Made by a program: the position numbers and the translations under genes. Below, one piece after another: positions 23,201 through 35,110 of a stretch of DNA of 64,000 nt. The notes under the pieces are model-generated. The model saw nothing but the letters and a program-made list of their open reading frames with translations, searched no databases and had not been told where the DNA came from. Numbering within the stretch: the first letter of the stretch is position 1; each line of letters starts with the position of its first letter. This DNA comes from Polytrichum commune (lineage: Eukaryota; Streptophyta; Polytrichopsida; Polytrichales; Polytrichaceae). The stretch lies in contig OX485804.1 of the NCBI GenBank assembly GCA_950295325.1, positions 57,104,001 to 57,168,000 on the forward strand. Direction: 5' to 3'.

Positions 23201-25490
23201 TGAGCAGAAAAGGAGCAGCTTCAACATAGTGGCAAACTTAGTAGAATGGCTCACTTGCAGAAATGGACAAGATGATCCGATAGAATAATATGGGTTTTTG
23301 GAATGTTAGATTCAGCTTCTGGGAGGTAGGTGTGAGCGCCAGCTCTGGAAGGTACCTATGAGTGCCAGTGTTTCTCTTATCTCTGAAATAGATAAATAAA
23401 GTGCGTGTGATCAGCTTCTAATTAGGTCGCCTTTGCATTTATTTCCAAAGTTAAACGGGGAAAAATATTGGCATTCATACCACACTTTCTCTGGATTAAA
23501 ATCCACATTTCAAGGCTGGCGCATCCCATACTCTGTCGATTAAATTCCACAGTACGAGTGCCAATGAAATACAGAGCGGGGAGCGCAGCTATTCAAACAC
23601 TTGGAAGACTGCACCTCAATGAAGGGAACCACTATACATTGTCAGTCAGTCTGATGCTCACAGATCAATTACCGTGGCCATGAATTTCATATATGTATAT
23701 ATTCCTCAATAATATATCTGATAGAGACACAGGTCAAAGAGTTACTCTGAACTCCTTATTCGAGGCACACCGCTGTGTTGAACGTAAAGATCATATATCG
23801 GCAGAAAGAGGTGCATATTGCATTCGCTTACACAGTTCCCTACCACAACATAACCCACAGCGGTGTCATATACTCTGTATTGAAGTCAAAGTACTAGTGA
23901 AGGTATGAGAGAAATACGTATGCGGTGTGCAATTGATCGACTTTGTCACCAAGCTGCCGGATTGTGGAGGAGCCAAGGTGCATGCAAGATGAGTTACATT
24001 GCGTGTCTCCGGCAGTGGTACTGTAATAATGGTGGTGGGTGTACAATAAACTGGTGAGTGGGGTACTAGTTCCGTAGAGCTGGTTCACTTTTATGGCAAA
24101 TAGGAATTTGAGAAGGCGCATGGGAGGATTGGTTTTGTCAACTGATGGCTGGGGCGGCCTCGATCCGCGAGCCACTAAAGGTAAATAGCAATTTGGCAGA
24201 AGAAGATGAAGAGCGACTAACTTAGCTTATAAGTGTCCAGTAGATTTACAAGCAGGAGACCAAGGTTTTCCTTCTCTCTGACATACGCTGATGTGGCCTG
24301 CCCAAGCAGGCTCTTATAACAGACAACATTGGATTGCTCCGAGCTTCGGTGGAACTACTCATTAAGCTAAGTCTAGCTACGTCCTCAACGCTGCTTCCGC
24401 CTATAATATTTCGCAATAAGTGATGACTCAGCCTGCTTATTACTCATCCGTGGTTATGAAGGTATTTCTCCGTAGAATATCTCCAACACCAACACTTAAA
24501 AGTAAGTATGTAAGTAATTGAGGCCCCCTTTTCATTAAAGCTCGAGTTGATATTAGCTTGCAATTACAACGTTTAGGGAATTCGGTACAGCTTGTAGTTG
24601 ACAAGCTCAGACTGTTATTGGGAGCGTCACCAATCCTCTAGTGTAAAGGGGGCCTAAGTGAGTATGAACTTGAGGTTTTTTCTTTGACCTGGTGGACATG
24701 TTGCCCATTGGCCAAGGCCTCCCTCCAGCGCCGTGGGTGGAGGTCAACCTACGTGTGACAGAATCAAGGCATAGAATAGTCCAAGAGTAGGAGTAGTGGT
24801 TCTCACCCAGGAGTAAGTACACCCATGATTTCTTCTCCGTCCTGGCATGGGGTGGATGCAGCCAGCAGCTGCCTCTTCATTTCGTAACCTTCTTCTTTTC
24901 CAAAAGCTGGTCCAGTAGCCTGTACTACCGTCTGGGATCACCAAGTCAGCCCACTCAGGACGACGATTATATTACCGCCTTCTCCAGTGTGAAACAGGCT
25001 GGCTTCCTCTTCACAATGATATGATAGTCCAGGAGCCACCTAGCAGGTTTGTTCAGAATTCACTCAGACTGCAAGAAGTTAATTAAGGTAGGCAACGGTA
25101 GTTCTGCTTGCAGTAGCGGCTTCATAACTTAATTATAATTAACGATGGCGGCCGCCCCCATTACCAAGTTCAAACTTCTGCACCTTCAAGGTGTCCTGGC
25201 CATCGTACGAACTGGCAGGCCGCCAAGCGGATCCTTCTGACATCCATGCATTTCATGTATAGGAGGTATATGCGCAGCAGCAAAATACTATAACTCTTGA
25301 GAGTTGATTCTTGCTGCAGCATAATTAAGCAGGGAGAAAGCCATCGACCTCTGCATCCATCTGACTTTTCTGTCCTTTCCTTGATCCTCAGCTTTGTCCC
25401 CTTGTTCTACAGTAGTCGTCTCACCTTAGCTGTCAAAGTATAAGCAAGCAATTACCAGCAGCAGCAGCAGCCGTAGATGTTCATTGGGCA
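20253..25490. other. 3' flank of EPFL and long intergenic region, no further gene recognised
   Basis: The 3' UTR starts at 20253; its end was not fixed. The region is GC-richer than the window average and keeps short motifs such as (GACC)n at about 20586-20610 and GCTAGC-type palindromes at 21055-21080. Overlapping opposite-strand frames at 22442-22861 and 22537-22818 show no domain, signal peptide or splice structure. They are treated as chance frames. Confidence 0.5.
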
Positions 25491-25496
25491 TCGGGT

Positions 25497-25920
25497 CCAG
25501 CTTCTTCTCCGAGGATTTACATTGCCCTTAACTTAATTAGCTCCTCTCTGATGTAGCTACCCTCACTTGACAAGCTTTCATCGCAGTGACTCTGAATGCT
25601 CTATTATAAATAGCAGCTAGCGACAATCCTCGGATCACCCCAGGTTCCTCCCGAGGGTGAAGGATCTTATATTTTATAAGCATCCAGCAGCAGATTGGCC
25701 AATGCATTCATCTTCTTCTTCTCCTCCTTCTCCGATCTGAACTTACATTGCCCGGCCAGTGCCAAGTTGGCCACCACCCTGCGCACTCAGACTCACATTT
25801 CATCGCAGTGACTGAGTCTCAATATAACTCTCAAGTAGACTAATATTATAAGTAGCAGGCAGCAGCGACATTGCTCGGATCAGCCTGCAACAAGTTCCTC
25901 CGGAGGGCGGGGGATCTGCT
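25497..25920 (+). repeat. Diverged tandem duplication with TATA-like core (about 222-250 bp offset)
   Basis: Two collinear blocks, about 25497-25672 and 25719-25920, share in order TCTCCGA, TTACATTGCCC, TCGCAGTGAC (25581 and 25803), ATTATAA-TAGCA, CTCGGATCA, GTTCCTCC-GAGGG (25644 and 25894) and GGATCT. The order is conserved although the spacers differ. This could be a duplicated regulatory block or a decayed duplicated exon; no open frame runs through both. Confidence 0.65.
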
Positions 25921-25951
25921 GACACCGAGGTACAGGGAGGGAATCATCTGC

Positions 25952-25981
25952 AGAGGCAGCAGCAGCAGCAGCAGCAGCAGG
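25952..25981 (+). repeat. (CAG)n microsatellite
   Basis: About nine CAG units lie here and a shorter CAG run lies near 25458-25472. They are not inside a supported reading frame. Confidence 0.9.
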
Positions 25982-26171
25982 GACAAGCAGGCGACATGGT
26001 CTTGAGCTTTAGCAGGTGCAATTGCAAGGAAAGAACATGGCGCGGGTGTGATCGAGGAAGGAGACTAGAGGTAGGAAGCTGCAGCTGAGACACTGACCTG
26101 CAGTTCCAGGCACATGACATGAGCAGACGCTAAATCTGAGCCGACCCAGCAGCAAGCAGGTTCCTGCCACC

Positions 26172-26375
26172 ATGGTCGCTCGCTCGTTGATCACCACCTC
26201 GTCTGCCATGACCTCTCTCTCTCTCTCTCTCTGTCTCTCCTATTTGCGAAGTGCGACAAAAGAGTCGATGCAGCAATCCAACAAACAACAAGGTGCAGCA
26301 CATGACTCATCAGCTTCCCCTGCGGCGTCGATCTCTTCCTCGGCTCAATCATGGCCTGCTTCATTGTACATGTAA
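26172..26375 (+). other. Weak small-ORF candidate, 67 codons
   Basis: The ATG sits in a strong context (CTGCCACCATGG), and the frame reads MVARSLITTSSAMTSLSLSL, a weak hydrophobic run made by a TCTC microsatellite, then a Ser/Gln-rich tail. It has no cysteine pattern, no known peptide motif and no evident splice partner. It most likely arises by chance from the CT repeat. It is listed because the start context and the non-repetitive GC-rich flank are unusual for this window. Confidence 0.15.
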
Positions 26376-26879
26376 GTTAGGCCGTGGCTGAATCAATTCA
26401 CCACTACATGATGAAGTAGTAGGTAGATCGATCGCCCTTGCTTGCGTCGGAAGCGGCTCAGCTCTTTGTCGTCGATCTATCGCCTAGATGTTCTTCATCC
26501 TTTCGCACCCCTCGTCACACATAACTTAGTACTCGTCCATACCCACTTCCTGAGCTGGTGATTCTTACAGACCAGTGTGCACTGAACATGAAATAATTAC
26601 TGGCGTGAAAAGTGTTTCCCCAGATCGATTCCATATACTGTATGTGATCATCACCAACGGTGCTCGTTCACGGATGGTGCCCCCAAGAACGTCAATCAAG
26701 CCGAGGCCCCCCTTCACACTGAAAGGCTAGAGCTCCAAGATTGAGCTTTTGAAGAAAGAACAAGCCTTCTCAGTGGCAGCAAGGAGCCTCGGAGTGACAC
26801 GCTTGTTTACTCAACTCCGCTTGCTTTACACTTGAGAGCTGAGTCAGCTTCTCTTTACCGAGCTTACAACACTTGAGGT

Positions 26880-27270
26880 AGATGTGCCAAATTCAGTTCC
26901 TGATCTTACACGGGGACCTATATTTGAGTGGTGTGTGGATCTACGAACTGGCACCAAAAAGATCTTCAAAAGAAATTGACTCCGTCCTCAATTTAATATG
27001 CTAACCGTTTTTACTAGCTAAATAGTCAACATGACTGGGGGTACCTATATGAGCACTCGAAGAACACGAACATTGTCACTTTGATAATGAACGAGATATT
27101 CGTATGAACTGCAAAAATTGAGAGACAAATGGGTACGGGCATGATTTGAATTGTTAATCATCTTTGCACTAATAATTGTGTGTTTCATATCATACGAGAA
27201 GTGGGTGCAGATAGAAAGTATCCATCTAAAACAGATTTGCCTTACTCCCCCTTGATATCTCACCTTGAAC
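26880..27270 (-). repeat. Half copy of the AGGTGTCC foldback family
   Basis: About 26890-26980 (with TATTTGAGTGGTGTGTGG) matches the reverse complement of 58540-58640. About 27030-27265 (including TTGTGTGTTTCATATC) matches 58080-58262. It is one arm of the foldback family that is complete at 57915-58645. Confidence 0.7.
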
Positions 27271-29426
27271 ATCTGATTCAGTGGCCACTTTACACTTCCT
27301 CAACCTATTGAGAGCTTGACCAATCGACAAACTCACAATAGTTTAAGTTTTTGGATGAAAGTTTTAATTTTGATCGATCTCAACTTGAGCTGGAGTGGAA
27401 AGGGAGCCGACATTAGAATGATGATGGATAGATCCAGTGTCATCCAGGGACCAGTGACAATGGAGGTTCATCGGGAGATGCGAATCAGTCTGCACCTTGG
27501 AATGGGTGTTTCATTTGTTCATTGGTGGGTAGGCTTGGAACAAACTTTTTCTTGATGTTCATGATCAAGAGTCAACCTAGCCTATCATAAGCGAAACAAG
27601 TTATAGTTAAGTTGACCTTCAATCCATTATCACACTGTCCAAGTGGGGGCCAAGTAGTTCTTGTATCCAAGAAGTATGATTACAAGAAGTCCCTTGAACA
27701 TTCATAAGGAGCTTTGGGTAATTTACCACATGGGGGAGACGTGTGTACATGTTACACTACAAGGATCCAAGTGTTGTTGCTATTGGTTTTTTTTGCCACT
27801 ATGAGGTAGATTTTATATATCTAGATCAATTAGATAGTATAGTTAATTCCTAGGGTGGAACAACTGGGATCATAATATGAAATTAGTACTTTGTATATCA
27901 CTTTATGATGGCATTAGTATGATTCTTTATTTAGCATTTCTAAAATTTTGATAAAAAGGAAGTCAAGATGAATCCAATGGTATCAAAACTTATGTAAATA
28001 AACAAGTTTTGAGGTAAAATATAATGGTTTAAAATTATATAATTGTTTTTTTGGTTATATTATGGGGGTCCTAGTCCAAGCCTTGAGTTTTTTTCCATCT
28101 CATTAATAGTTATAGTAAGATCTTCAAATAAAAATTGAGGATTTTAGTATACAAGCATCATAGTATTTTCAATCTAGCTCTTATTTTTTAGTCTTCTATA
28201 ATAACTCTGTAATACGTTATTATAAAAACCATTATCAACTCTAATGTGGTCTTATTATTCAAGGACCCCTATAGTATATCCCACTTGTTTTCACCTCGGA
28301 AGTTGATTTATGTGTCAAAAATCTATCTCATAATGACAAAGAATCAAATGACAATGCTACACAATCCTTGTAGTGGTAAAGTGGACAAACCCTACGGAAT
28401 GGGTCAAAGTTCCTTGTGAATAAAATGAAGGTTGTAAAGTGCTCTATGCAATGTTAAGCAAACTTGTTGGCACTATTAAGTGATAGCTCATTATCCACAT
28501 TTGATGATTCATGTGAGCTACATGTAGCTTAATAAAACTTAACACATTTCCCATCTGGCAACTCTCACATCCTAATAGTTGAGTTATAGCACCTTATAGT
28601 GTAATAAACTCAATAAATGTATTATTTTAAAACCACTCATCACATTTATTGAGTTACATTATTGATCCCCTTTATTTTTGTGGAAAAATTTGCATGATAA
28701 ATGGTCTGATGATAATCAAGAGGTGGAAAATCTTTTTAGCTTGATGGCACTATGGCAGGACATGCTTTGTGGAATACCTATAATTTATTGGAATCTAAAC
28801 AAGTCAAATTGTTAGCATCATATTATGTCATGTAGGGATGCCATAGCAGTTTGTGTGTACTTTGTTCTTAGACCCCAATCTAAGCATATAAGAATTTGGA
28901 AGGTCTACATGGCACCATCATTACTCGAATTGAAGATTGCAAATGTGTTCGAGATTCTAACTGCAAATAATGTGATGTATGTGACAATATCTTGCGCACT
29001 TAAAAGCTTGCAAGTATAGCCTATCATACGGACCTATTCCTTAACAACTTTTTCTACATTGACTGGAACAATGTGCTATTGCAAGTATATCTAAGGCATG
29101 CGGCCCTACTGTGGGTAGTGGCCACTTCCGACTCTACATACATTTATTTTGTTAGTCTATCGACTTACAAAATTTCTCTCGTCCACTTGACAATCGCAAA
29201 TCACATAGTCCGTCATTTCAAATCTCAAAAACAAAGTCAAGATGAAAAAATTCTAAGTGGTCAAGGTGAACTTATTCTCTCGCTCTTTAATTGATCACAT
29301 CCACCCTTTTAATCATGTGCTTATTGAACCAAGAATGATGTCTATATTTTGAGCATGTTAACTAGACTCCAATTTCATCAATGTAGCACATGTCATTTTG
29401 ATGTCCGTCCACTACTAAAGACTTGC
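27271..29426. other. AT-rich intergenic stretch between two ends of the AGGTGTCC family
   Basis: This 2.2-kb stretch lies between an arm of the family at 26880-27270 and an opposite-facing end at about 29400-29450, so it could be the interior of a longer relative. Frames such as 28825-29019 and 29073-29294 have no recognisable domain. No gene is called. Confidence 0.4.
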
Positions 29427-29430
29427 CATA

Positions 29431-30230
29431 TATCATTCAAATATAGGTGTCCAATTAAGAAGAGAGACCACATAAGGCTTACATGCCTATCTTATGCTTG
29501 TATGCAACATTGCACATAACATTACTCAACTTAGCCATGGTGTTTTGGCCCACAAAACACCATGACTAAGTTGAGTAATGTTATGTCACATATCATTCAA
29601 ATATAGGTGTCCAATTAAGAAGAGAGACCACATAAGGCTTACATGCCTATCTTATGCTTGTATGCAACATTGCACATAACATTACTCAACTTAGCCATGG
29701 TGTTTTGGCCCACAAAACACCATGGCTAAGCTGAGTAATGTTATGTCATATATCATTCAAATATAGGTGTCCAATTAAGAAGAGAGACCACATAAGGCTT
29801 ACATGCCTATCTTATGCTTGTATGCAACATTGCACATAACATTACTCAACTTAGCCATGATGTTTTGGCCCACAAAACACCATGGCTAAGCTGAGTAATA
29901 ATATGTCATATATCATTCAAATATAGGTGTCCAATTAAGAAGAGAGACCACATAAGGCTTACATGCCTATCTTACGCTTGTATGCAACATTGCACATAAC
30001 ATTACTCAACTTAGCCATGGTGTTTTGGCCCATAAAACACCATGACTAAGCTGAGTAATGTTATGTCATATATCATTCAAATATAGGTATCTATTTGAGA
30101 GGAGAAACCACATAAGGCTTACATACCTATCTTATGCTTGTATGCAACACTGCACATAACATTACTCAACTTAGCCATGGTGTTTTGGCCCACATAACGC
30201 CATGGCCAAGCTAAGTAATGTTATGCAAAG
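29431..30230 (+). repeat. Five-unit tandem array, 160-bp period, each with a 33-bp hairpin
   Basis: The word TATCATTCAA starts at 29431, 29591, 29751, 29911 and 30071, exactly 160 bp apart. Units 1-4 are nearly identical; unit 5 is more diverged. Each unit holds an inverted repeat whose left arm starts CATAACATTACTCAACTTAG, with a loop of about 4 nt (near GCCC) and 33-nt arms that differ by one base or a few. The start of each unit (AGGTGTCCAATTAAGA) is an end of the foldback family at 57915-58645. The array therefore looks like a tandemly amplified transposon end carrying a small palindrome. Confidence 0.95.
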
Positions 30231-31557
30231 GTCTAGCTTACATTATACACAAACTACAGGTACAACATACCTATGGGAAGCTTAGCCCAGCACTAGCCTA
30301 GAACCCCATGTGGTTTGAGAAATGGAAAACAGTAGGGCACTTTGTTCTGATAAACATCAATAAATCCACATAGAATTTAATTATTCATATTTTTACACAG
30401 AAGGCACTACTGCTCATTGCAAAAGACAACAATATATCCAGGAAGATAGTATCATAGTTTCATGCGATAGAATTCAATTCTCAGAAACAAATTTTTGGAA
30501 TCAACACTATCCATCTTGTAATCATTCGTCTGAACTGGTGATACTCGAGAGCACATATATATATATATATATATACACTCCCTAGCTATTCATTCTAGAA
30601 TGTATGCCAAATTGAAAGCTTCTGATCTGCAATGCAATGAATTATGACATGATGATGAGCATCCAGCAGTCCTGGAAACTACGCGCGCTCCACCTTCTGT
30701 CTGTCATGTGATTGGTTCAACAGTATCTAAATGAATGTGTTCAGAGATCTCCAGGCCTCCATGCATTTGCAGCCTACGAAACCATCATGAGTGCCAGCTT
30801 CAAGACTTCCTCTGGAAGCTGACAAACGGAATCTACATGTTTAGGGTACCCTAAAACTGGAAATTGGTACGTTGTGTTGGAAACTATAGCAAAGCATTTA
30901 GTGGCGGAACGTCACCAGAGCAAAAAGGAATATGACACACTTATTTTCTTGAGGCGCATTGATCCATACTCCACTCTAAGAGCTTCTCAACGAATAATAA
31001 TAATAATAATAATAATAACACTACCATTAAATGCTCCTGATTACTGCAGATTAATACTTAAGTTTGTTCCATGATTCTGGTTTCATGAACATTGCAGAAA
31101 CGAGGTATGTGAACCTTATGTGGGCAGCCTTCTTGATTGGGTTTACGAAATTGGAAGTGCCCAAATGGGGTCACATAGCTCATGGGACGATATGAAACAG
31201 TTCTATGGCCAAAGCAAACAACCCTAAGAAGGGTACGAATCCTAAGCATGAGCGACTAATCCACCATTAGGCGCCGCAGTTTTCCAACACATTTTCCTAT
31301 TCCTCATGTGGTAGAGAAGCTTTGATGGGCCCCCAAAGCCCGTTGAAGTAGTTAGGACTTCATCATAGATGTAACCTTTCGTAGCTTCAACTATGGTTTA
31401 AGTAGATCTAGACTTATTCGTGCGTTCTAGACAAAATGAAATCTTATATGTTCATTTTTATATCAGCATACCCTATGATAGAAATGACAACAACTATTCT
31501 TAGATGTGGACTACATCTCTTGTTGTAGCACGTGTTAGTTGCATGCACATTGTCTCA
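30231..31557. other. Intergenic, (AT)n and (AAT)n microsatellites
   Basis: An AT run lies at about 30557-30577 and an AAT run at about 30993-31017. No gene or transposon was recognised in the remainder. Confidence 0.5.
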
Positions 31558-32093
31558 CCCCCGGGGTGGACTCTTCATACCATGTATGAACTAACGTGAG
31601 CGTAAGAAGGGGTATTATTTGAGGCATTAGTGTACATAGTATACATAAAGGTTAGATTCTTTTTTCTTTCCTAGTGGACACATTTAAGAAGGGTATGAAT
31701 TTTTTGGAAGTAAAGGTAGATGTACTTCTCGATTTTTTCTCTCTGGAGTATGATTAAGTTAGTCTGCTCTAATCTTTGTATGTTTAGTGCAATTGTTGAG
31801 TTACATGCTATGGATGAAAATTTGTTCAATGACTTTCGCATTGGAAAGTGAAAGTGGATTTTATATGTAATAAGGGCCTATTTAAGTTGTAATTTATATT
31901 GTGTATATGTAGTGGAGGCATTCATCACAATCAATTGAATAGCATAAATTATAAATACATGAATCCAATTGCTAGCTTGCCATTAGTACGTATACACATG
32001 TTTTCTTCATGAAATTTCCGTGTATAGGGGGGTTTAATTTCAAAGTGACCCATGCACGTCATTTAGGTATCCAATGAAGAGTCCACCCCCTAG
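31558..32093 (+). mobile_element. TIR element, family C, copy 1 (internally deleted)
   Basis: The left end reads CCCGGGGTGGACTCTTCAT and the right end ATGAAGAGTCCACCCCCTAG, inverted repeats of about 20 bp. The subterminal blocks match 37257-37954, but about 160 bp of the interior present there is missing here. It is non-coding. Confidence 0.9.
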
Positions 32094-33690
32094 GTTATAT
32101 CATTTGTGAAAAATACACATCTAGAGGGAATATTCAATTCTCAAAGTACATATAATTGGGATTTTCATCACATTCTTCTGATTTCTTCCTTCAAATAATG
32201 TGTTATGTAATGTGCAATTCTCAACTTTGCAAAAAAATGCTCTCGAATGCATAATGAAATTTGGACAAACCTCTTGTCCATATTTACCCAAATCCCAGTT
32301 CTTCTTTCAAGGTTTTTCTCCCATGCAATCCAAGCGTAGTCAAGAAGTCCCTAGCAAATAGGCCAACGAACTCTCTTCACATCCCACCCAATGTTGTTAA
32401 AGGTGAGGTGTTCAATCCAATGGTCCACCCAAAAGTGGAATGCCTCAAAGTAAGAGCCGGATCCTAGCATATTTGCTAAGGGAAGAGGAGATTTTCTTTC
32501 GAGAGATCCCATGGTGCCAATCCAGAGGGTACCAAGGGCCTTTTCAATTAGTTTTTCGTTCCATACTATCCAAAATTATGCCAGTAGAAAATTACCACAC
32601 TCTTCTAGTCACCCGGCAATCCCATAAATCTATTAGCGATGGTCTCCGGGATATCTACGACGCATATATATATGTGACATTTATCGTCGATCTCGGTGAA
32701 GAACTGCACCCTCTGAGAGTTCATAGCCATGGCTTTGTGCCAATTGACCGTAGAGAGTTTTGCACCCTAGCTAGAAGGTTCCTCATCTTCCAGTTTTGGG
32801 TCTTGGTGACCTTGTACGTACGCTGTTTTGGCAATCATGAAATAAAGCCTTGTTTCATTTGTCTCTAAATGAATAAAGATAACACACACATACAGACTAG
32901 AGTCGTACAAGCAGCTAGCTGCATTTGAGTATTTGCACAAGCCCCTAATGAGTTACGACGAAGGTTTGATGGTCACGGTGCCCAAGACGGGTGTGACTGG
33001 CATACCCCAACAAGTAACCAGCATTAAAGTCTTGGCATTAAAGGCAACTTGTGATGGGCCTGTAAGCAGGTCCCCCCTCGGTATGGCACGCGCCCGCTGG
33101 CTGGCCGGCCACCCCCTCCCTCCCTCCCTCCCTCCCTCCCTCTCTTCCTTGTAAGCTCCAGCTCGATCTTCTGGAGTACCTGATCATGCTTGTCCAAGCT
33201 ATTTAGTTCATTACTCCAACGGCTTTGGACGGCCTCTTGCGGTCGGTCGGTCGCTCTGTCTGCACACATATATATCTATACAGACAGCCATTGCTAGCTT
33301 GCTTGATCACCCGTTTTGTCATGGCAGGGACTTAGTTTTACACGCGTCTTTCAACCCCACCTCCCCTCCTTCCCTTCCCTCTTTATATATATATATATAG
33401 ATAGATATATTTCATTTATATGTATGCCCCCTTTCCAAGGCACCCCTTTGTCTCCTGCAGTGATGTTTCCGGCTTTGGAGGCAAGTTGGGTTTGAGACAT
33501 CTTACAGTGACGGTGGGAGAGTCAGCTCCTACTGCCGTGACAGGACCACGCGCAACGCCCTTAATTAATTTACTACCACTAATTACCTCATCCTCACAAA
33601 TCTTCAACACAGAGATAGATAGACATATATATGTATATATGTGATGATCTACTGTAGCTCGTTGTCTGTAAGGCACTGAGGGAGGCCTTG
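32094..33690. other. Intergenic; open frame at 32440-32868 not supported
   Basis: A 142-codon plus frame (32440-32868) has no recognisable domain. A CCCT run lies at about 33112-33142 and TA runs near 33384. The region 33040-33660 is GC-richer. I cannot assign a gene. Confidence 0.4.
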
Positions 33691-33693
33691 AAG

Positions 33694-33725
33694 TACAGTA
33701 ACACCTCCCTTTTGGTGACGCGTAT
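33694..33725 (+). repeat. Lone pogo-like transposon end
   Basis: TACAGTAACACCTCCC then TTTTGGTGACGCG resembles the CAGT-AACCTC ends of pogo/Lemi1-type Tc1/mariner elements. No partner end was found nearby. Confidence 0.4.
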
Positions 33726-33803
33726 TTTTAATGCTTAAGCCGTCGACAAGTGAGTGCAACGGTGCCTCGAGTAAGGTAGAGAGGCTAATTCGGTTAGCTT
33801 CTA

Positions 33804-34027
33804 TGATCGGGGAGAACCGGGAGTTAGGTAGGTACAGATGAGTCGGTTGAGTTTGAGAAATAACCGGATGAAGTTCCAGACTTCAGGAGAATTATGGATC
33901 ACTTTAGAGGAATTTATGGAATGTACCTCAAATTGATATAGAAAAACCAAAGGATGTCAACATGTGACCGGTTGGACTTGCAAGCATTAGGATCTCAACC
34001 GATTATGCCCAAAAATCTCCCCGATCA
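33804..34027 (+). mobile_element. Short TIR element, family D, copy 1
   Basis: The first 12 bases TGATCGGGGAGA and the last 12 TCTCCCCGATCA are a perfect inverted repeat, and CTA flanks both sides, a possible 3-bp target duplication. The 224-bp body is about 80% identical to 56967-57189 in the same orientation. There is no coding capacity. Confidence 0.85.
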
Positions 34028-34292
34028 CTAGTTAGTTTCATTATCATACACCTATTTTTGGCTCTTACTTGGTGGTACAATCGCTTTGGTTCGGTGGGTG
34101 AGTAATACATGGTGATTTAGCCGCCACCTTAATGATATTTGGGTTAGTCACCTTCACAAAACTCAAACTACACCCTTCATAATGAGGAGTGTTATTCACC
34201 GAGCGATGACACCCTTGATTTGTGTGTCCGAGATGGGCAAATTAGGAGGCGGCATGTGTCTATGAGGTGCCAACCAGAGCCCTACATCGGGC

Positions 34293-34600
34293 GCCCATAC
34301 CCATGCCCATGCCCATACCCACCCATGCCCATGGGTTTTGGGTGGGCATGGGTGCAATATTATTGTTCATGGGCGGGCATGGGTGGGCATGGGTGGGGCA
34401 TAATTACACAATTACACAATTACACAATACACATTACATAATTTTTTAATACATGGGCGCAATTTGAATAGCATGGGTGGGCATGGGTGGGCACATGTCA
34501 TGCTATGTGTGGGCATGGGTGGGCATGGGTGCGCACATGTCATGCTATGGGTGGGCATGGGTGGGCATAGGTTGTTGCTGATGGGCATGGTCTGGGTATG
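34293..34600 (+). repeat. GGGCATGGGTG minisatellite with inverted segment
   Basis: About 34296-34335 carries CCCATGCCCAT units; from about 34330 the complementary GGGCATGGGTG unit repeats more than ten times, interrupted by a short ACAATTAC array near 34402-34430. The G-runs could form quadruplexes or a large hairpin. Frames through it (34220-34449 and 34412-34639) are repeat-encoded and not genes. Confidence 0.9.
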
Positions 34601-35110
34601 GGTGCAATTAGAAAGGAAAATGTTGGGCTCTGGTGCCAACTAACTTGTATTATGGGTATTCTATAATGAAAAAGCAATTCAACAACATTTTATCTTACAT
34701 GTGACCACTTTAGAGACATGACACTTCCAATATTGGCATTAAACTTGGTTTTCATTGGCAAATGACCCATGTAGAATTTGCTATTGACGTTGTCCACTTA
34801 CACAACATGGAACAATAAAAGATTTCCCCCCCTATAACGGCACATTGGAAAGTAGAGAATTTTTTATTATGGAGACTAGATCAACACCTTCCTCAACTCC
34901 GTTTTCAATGATTTTAAATTTTTTTTGGTCTTGATTCGCAATTGCTAACTTGCTCAAGCTTCTAATGCTCGAATCCACCAGCTAATTGATTCCACAATGC
35001 TAGAGGTGTCCACATTAGCCTCATCTACCTGAAGTTATTGGCGTTGTTAAAAACATCTAATCATATGCAACATTAAGTATATAATAGTACCACTTTGACA
35101 ATTCATAATA
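34601..35110. other. Intergenic, nothing recognised
   Basis: AT-rich sequence between the minisatellite and the pogo-like element. No coding or structural signal was seen. Confidence 0.5.

Noticed and set aside
32440-32868. 142-codon plus frame
   Set aside because: No recognisable motif, composition like the flanks, and no exon-like boundaries.
34220-34639. Pro/Met- and Gly/Trp-rich frames
   Set aside because: They are direct translations of the GGGCATGGGTG minisatellite.
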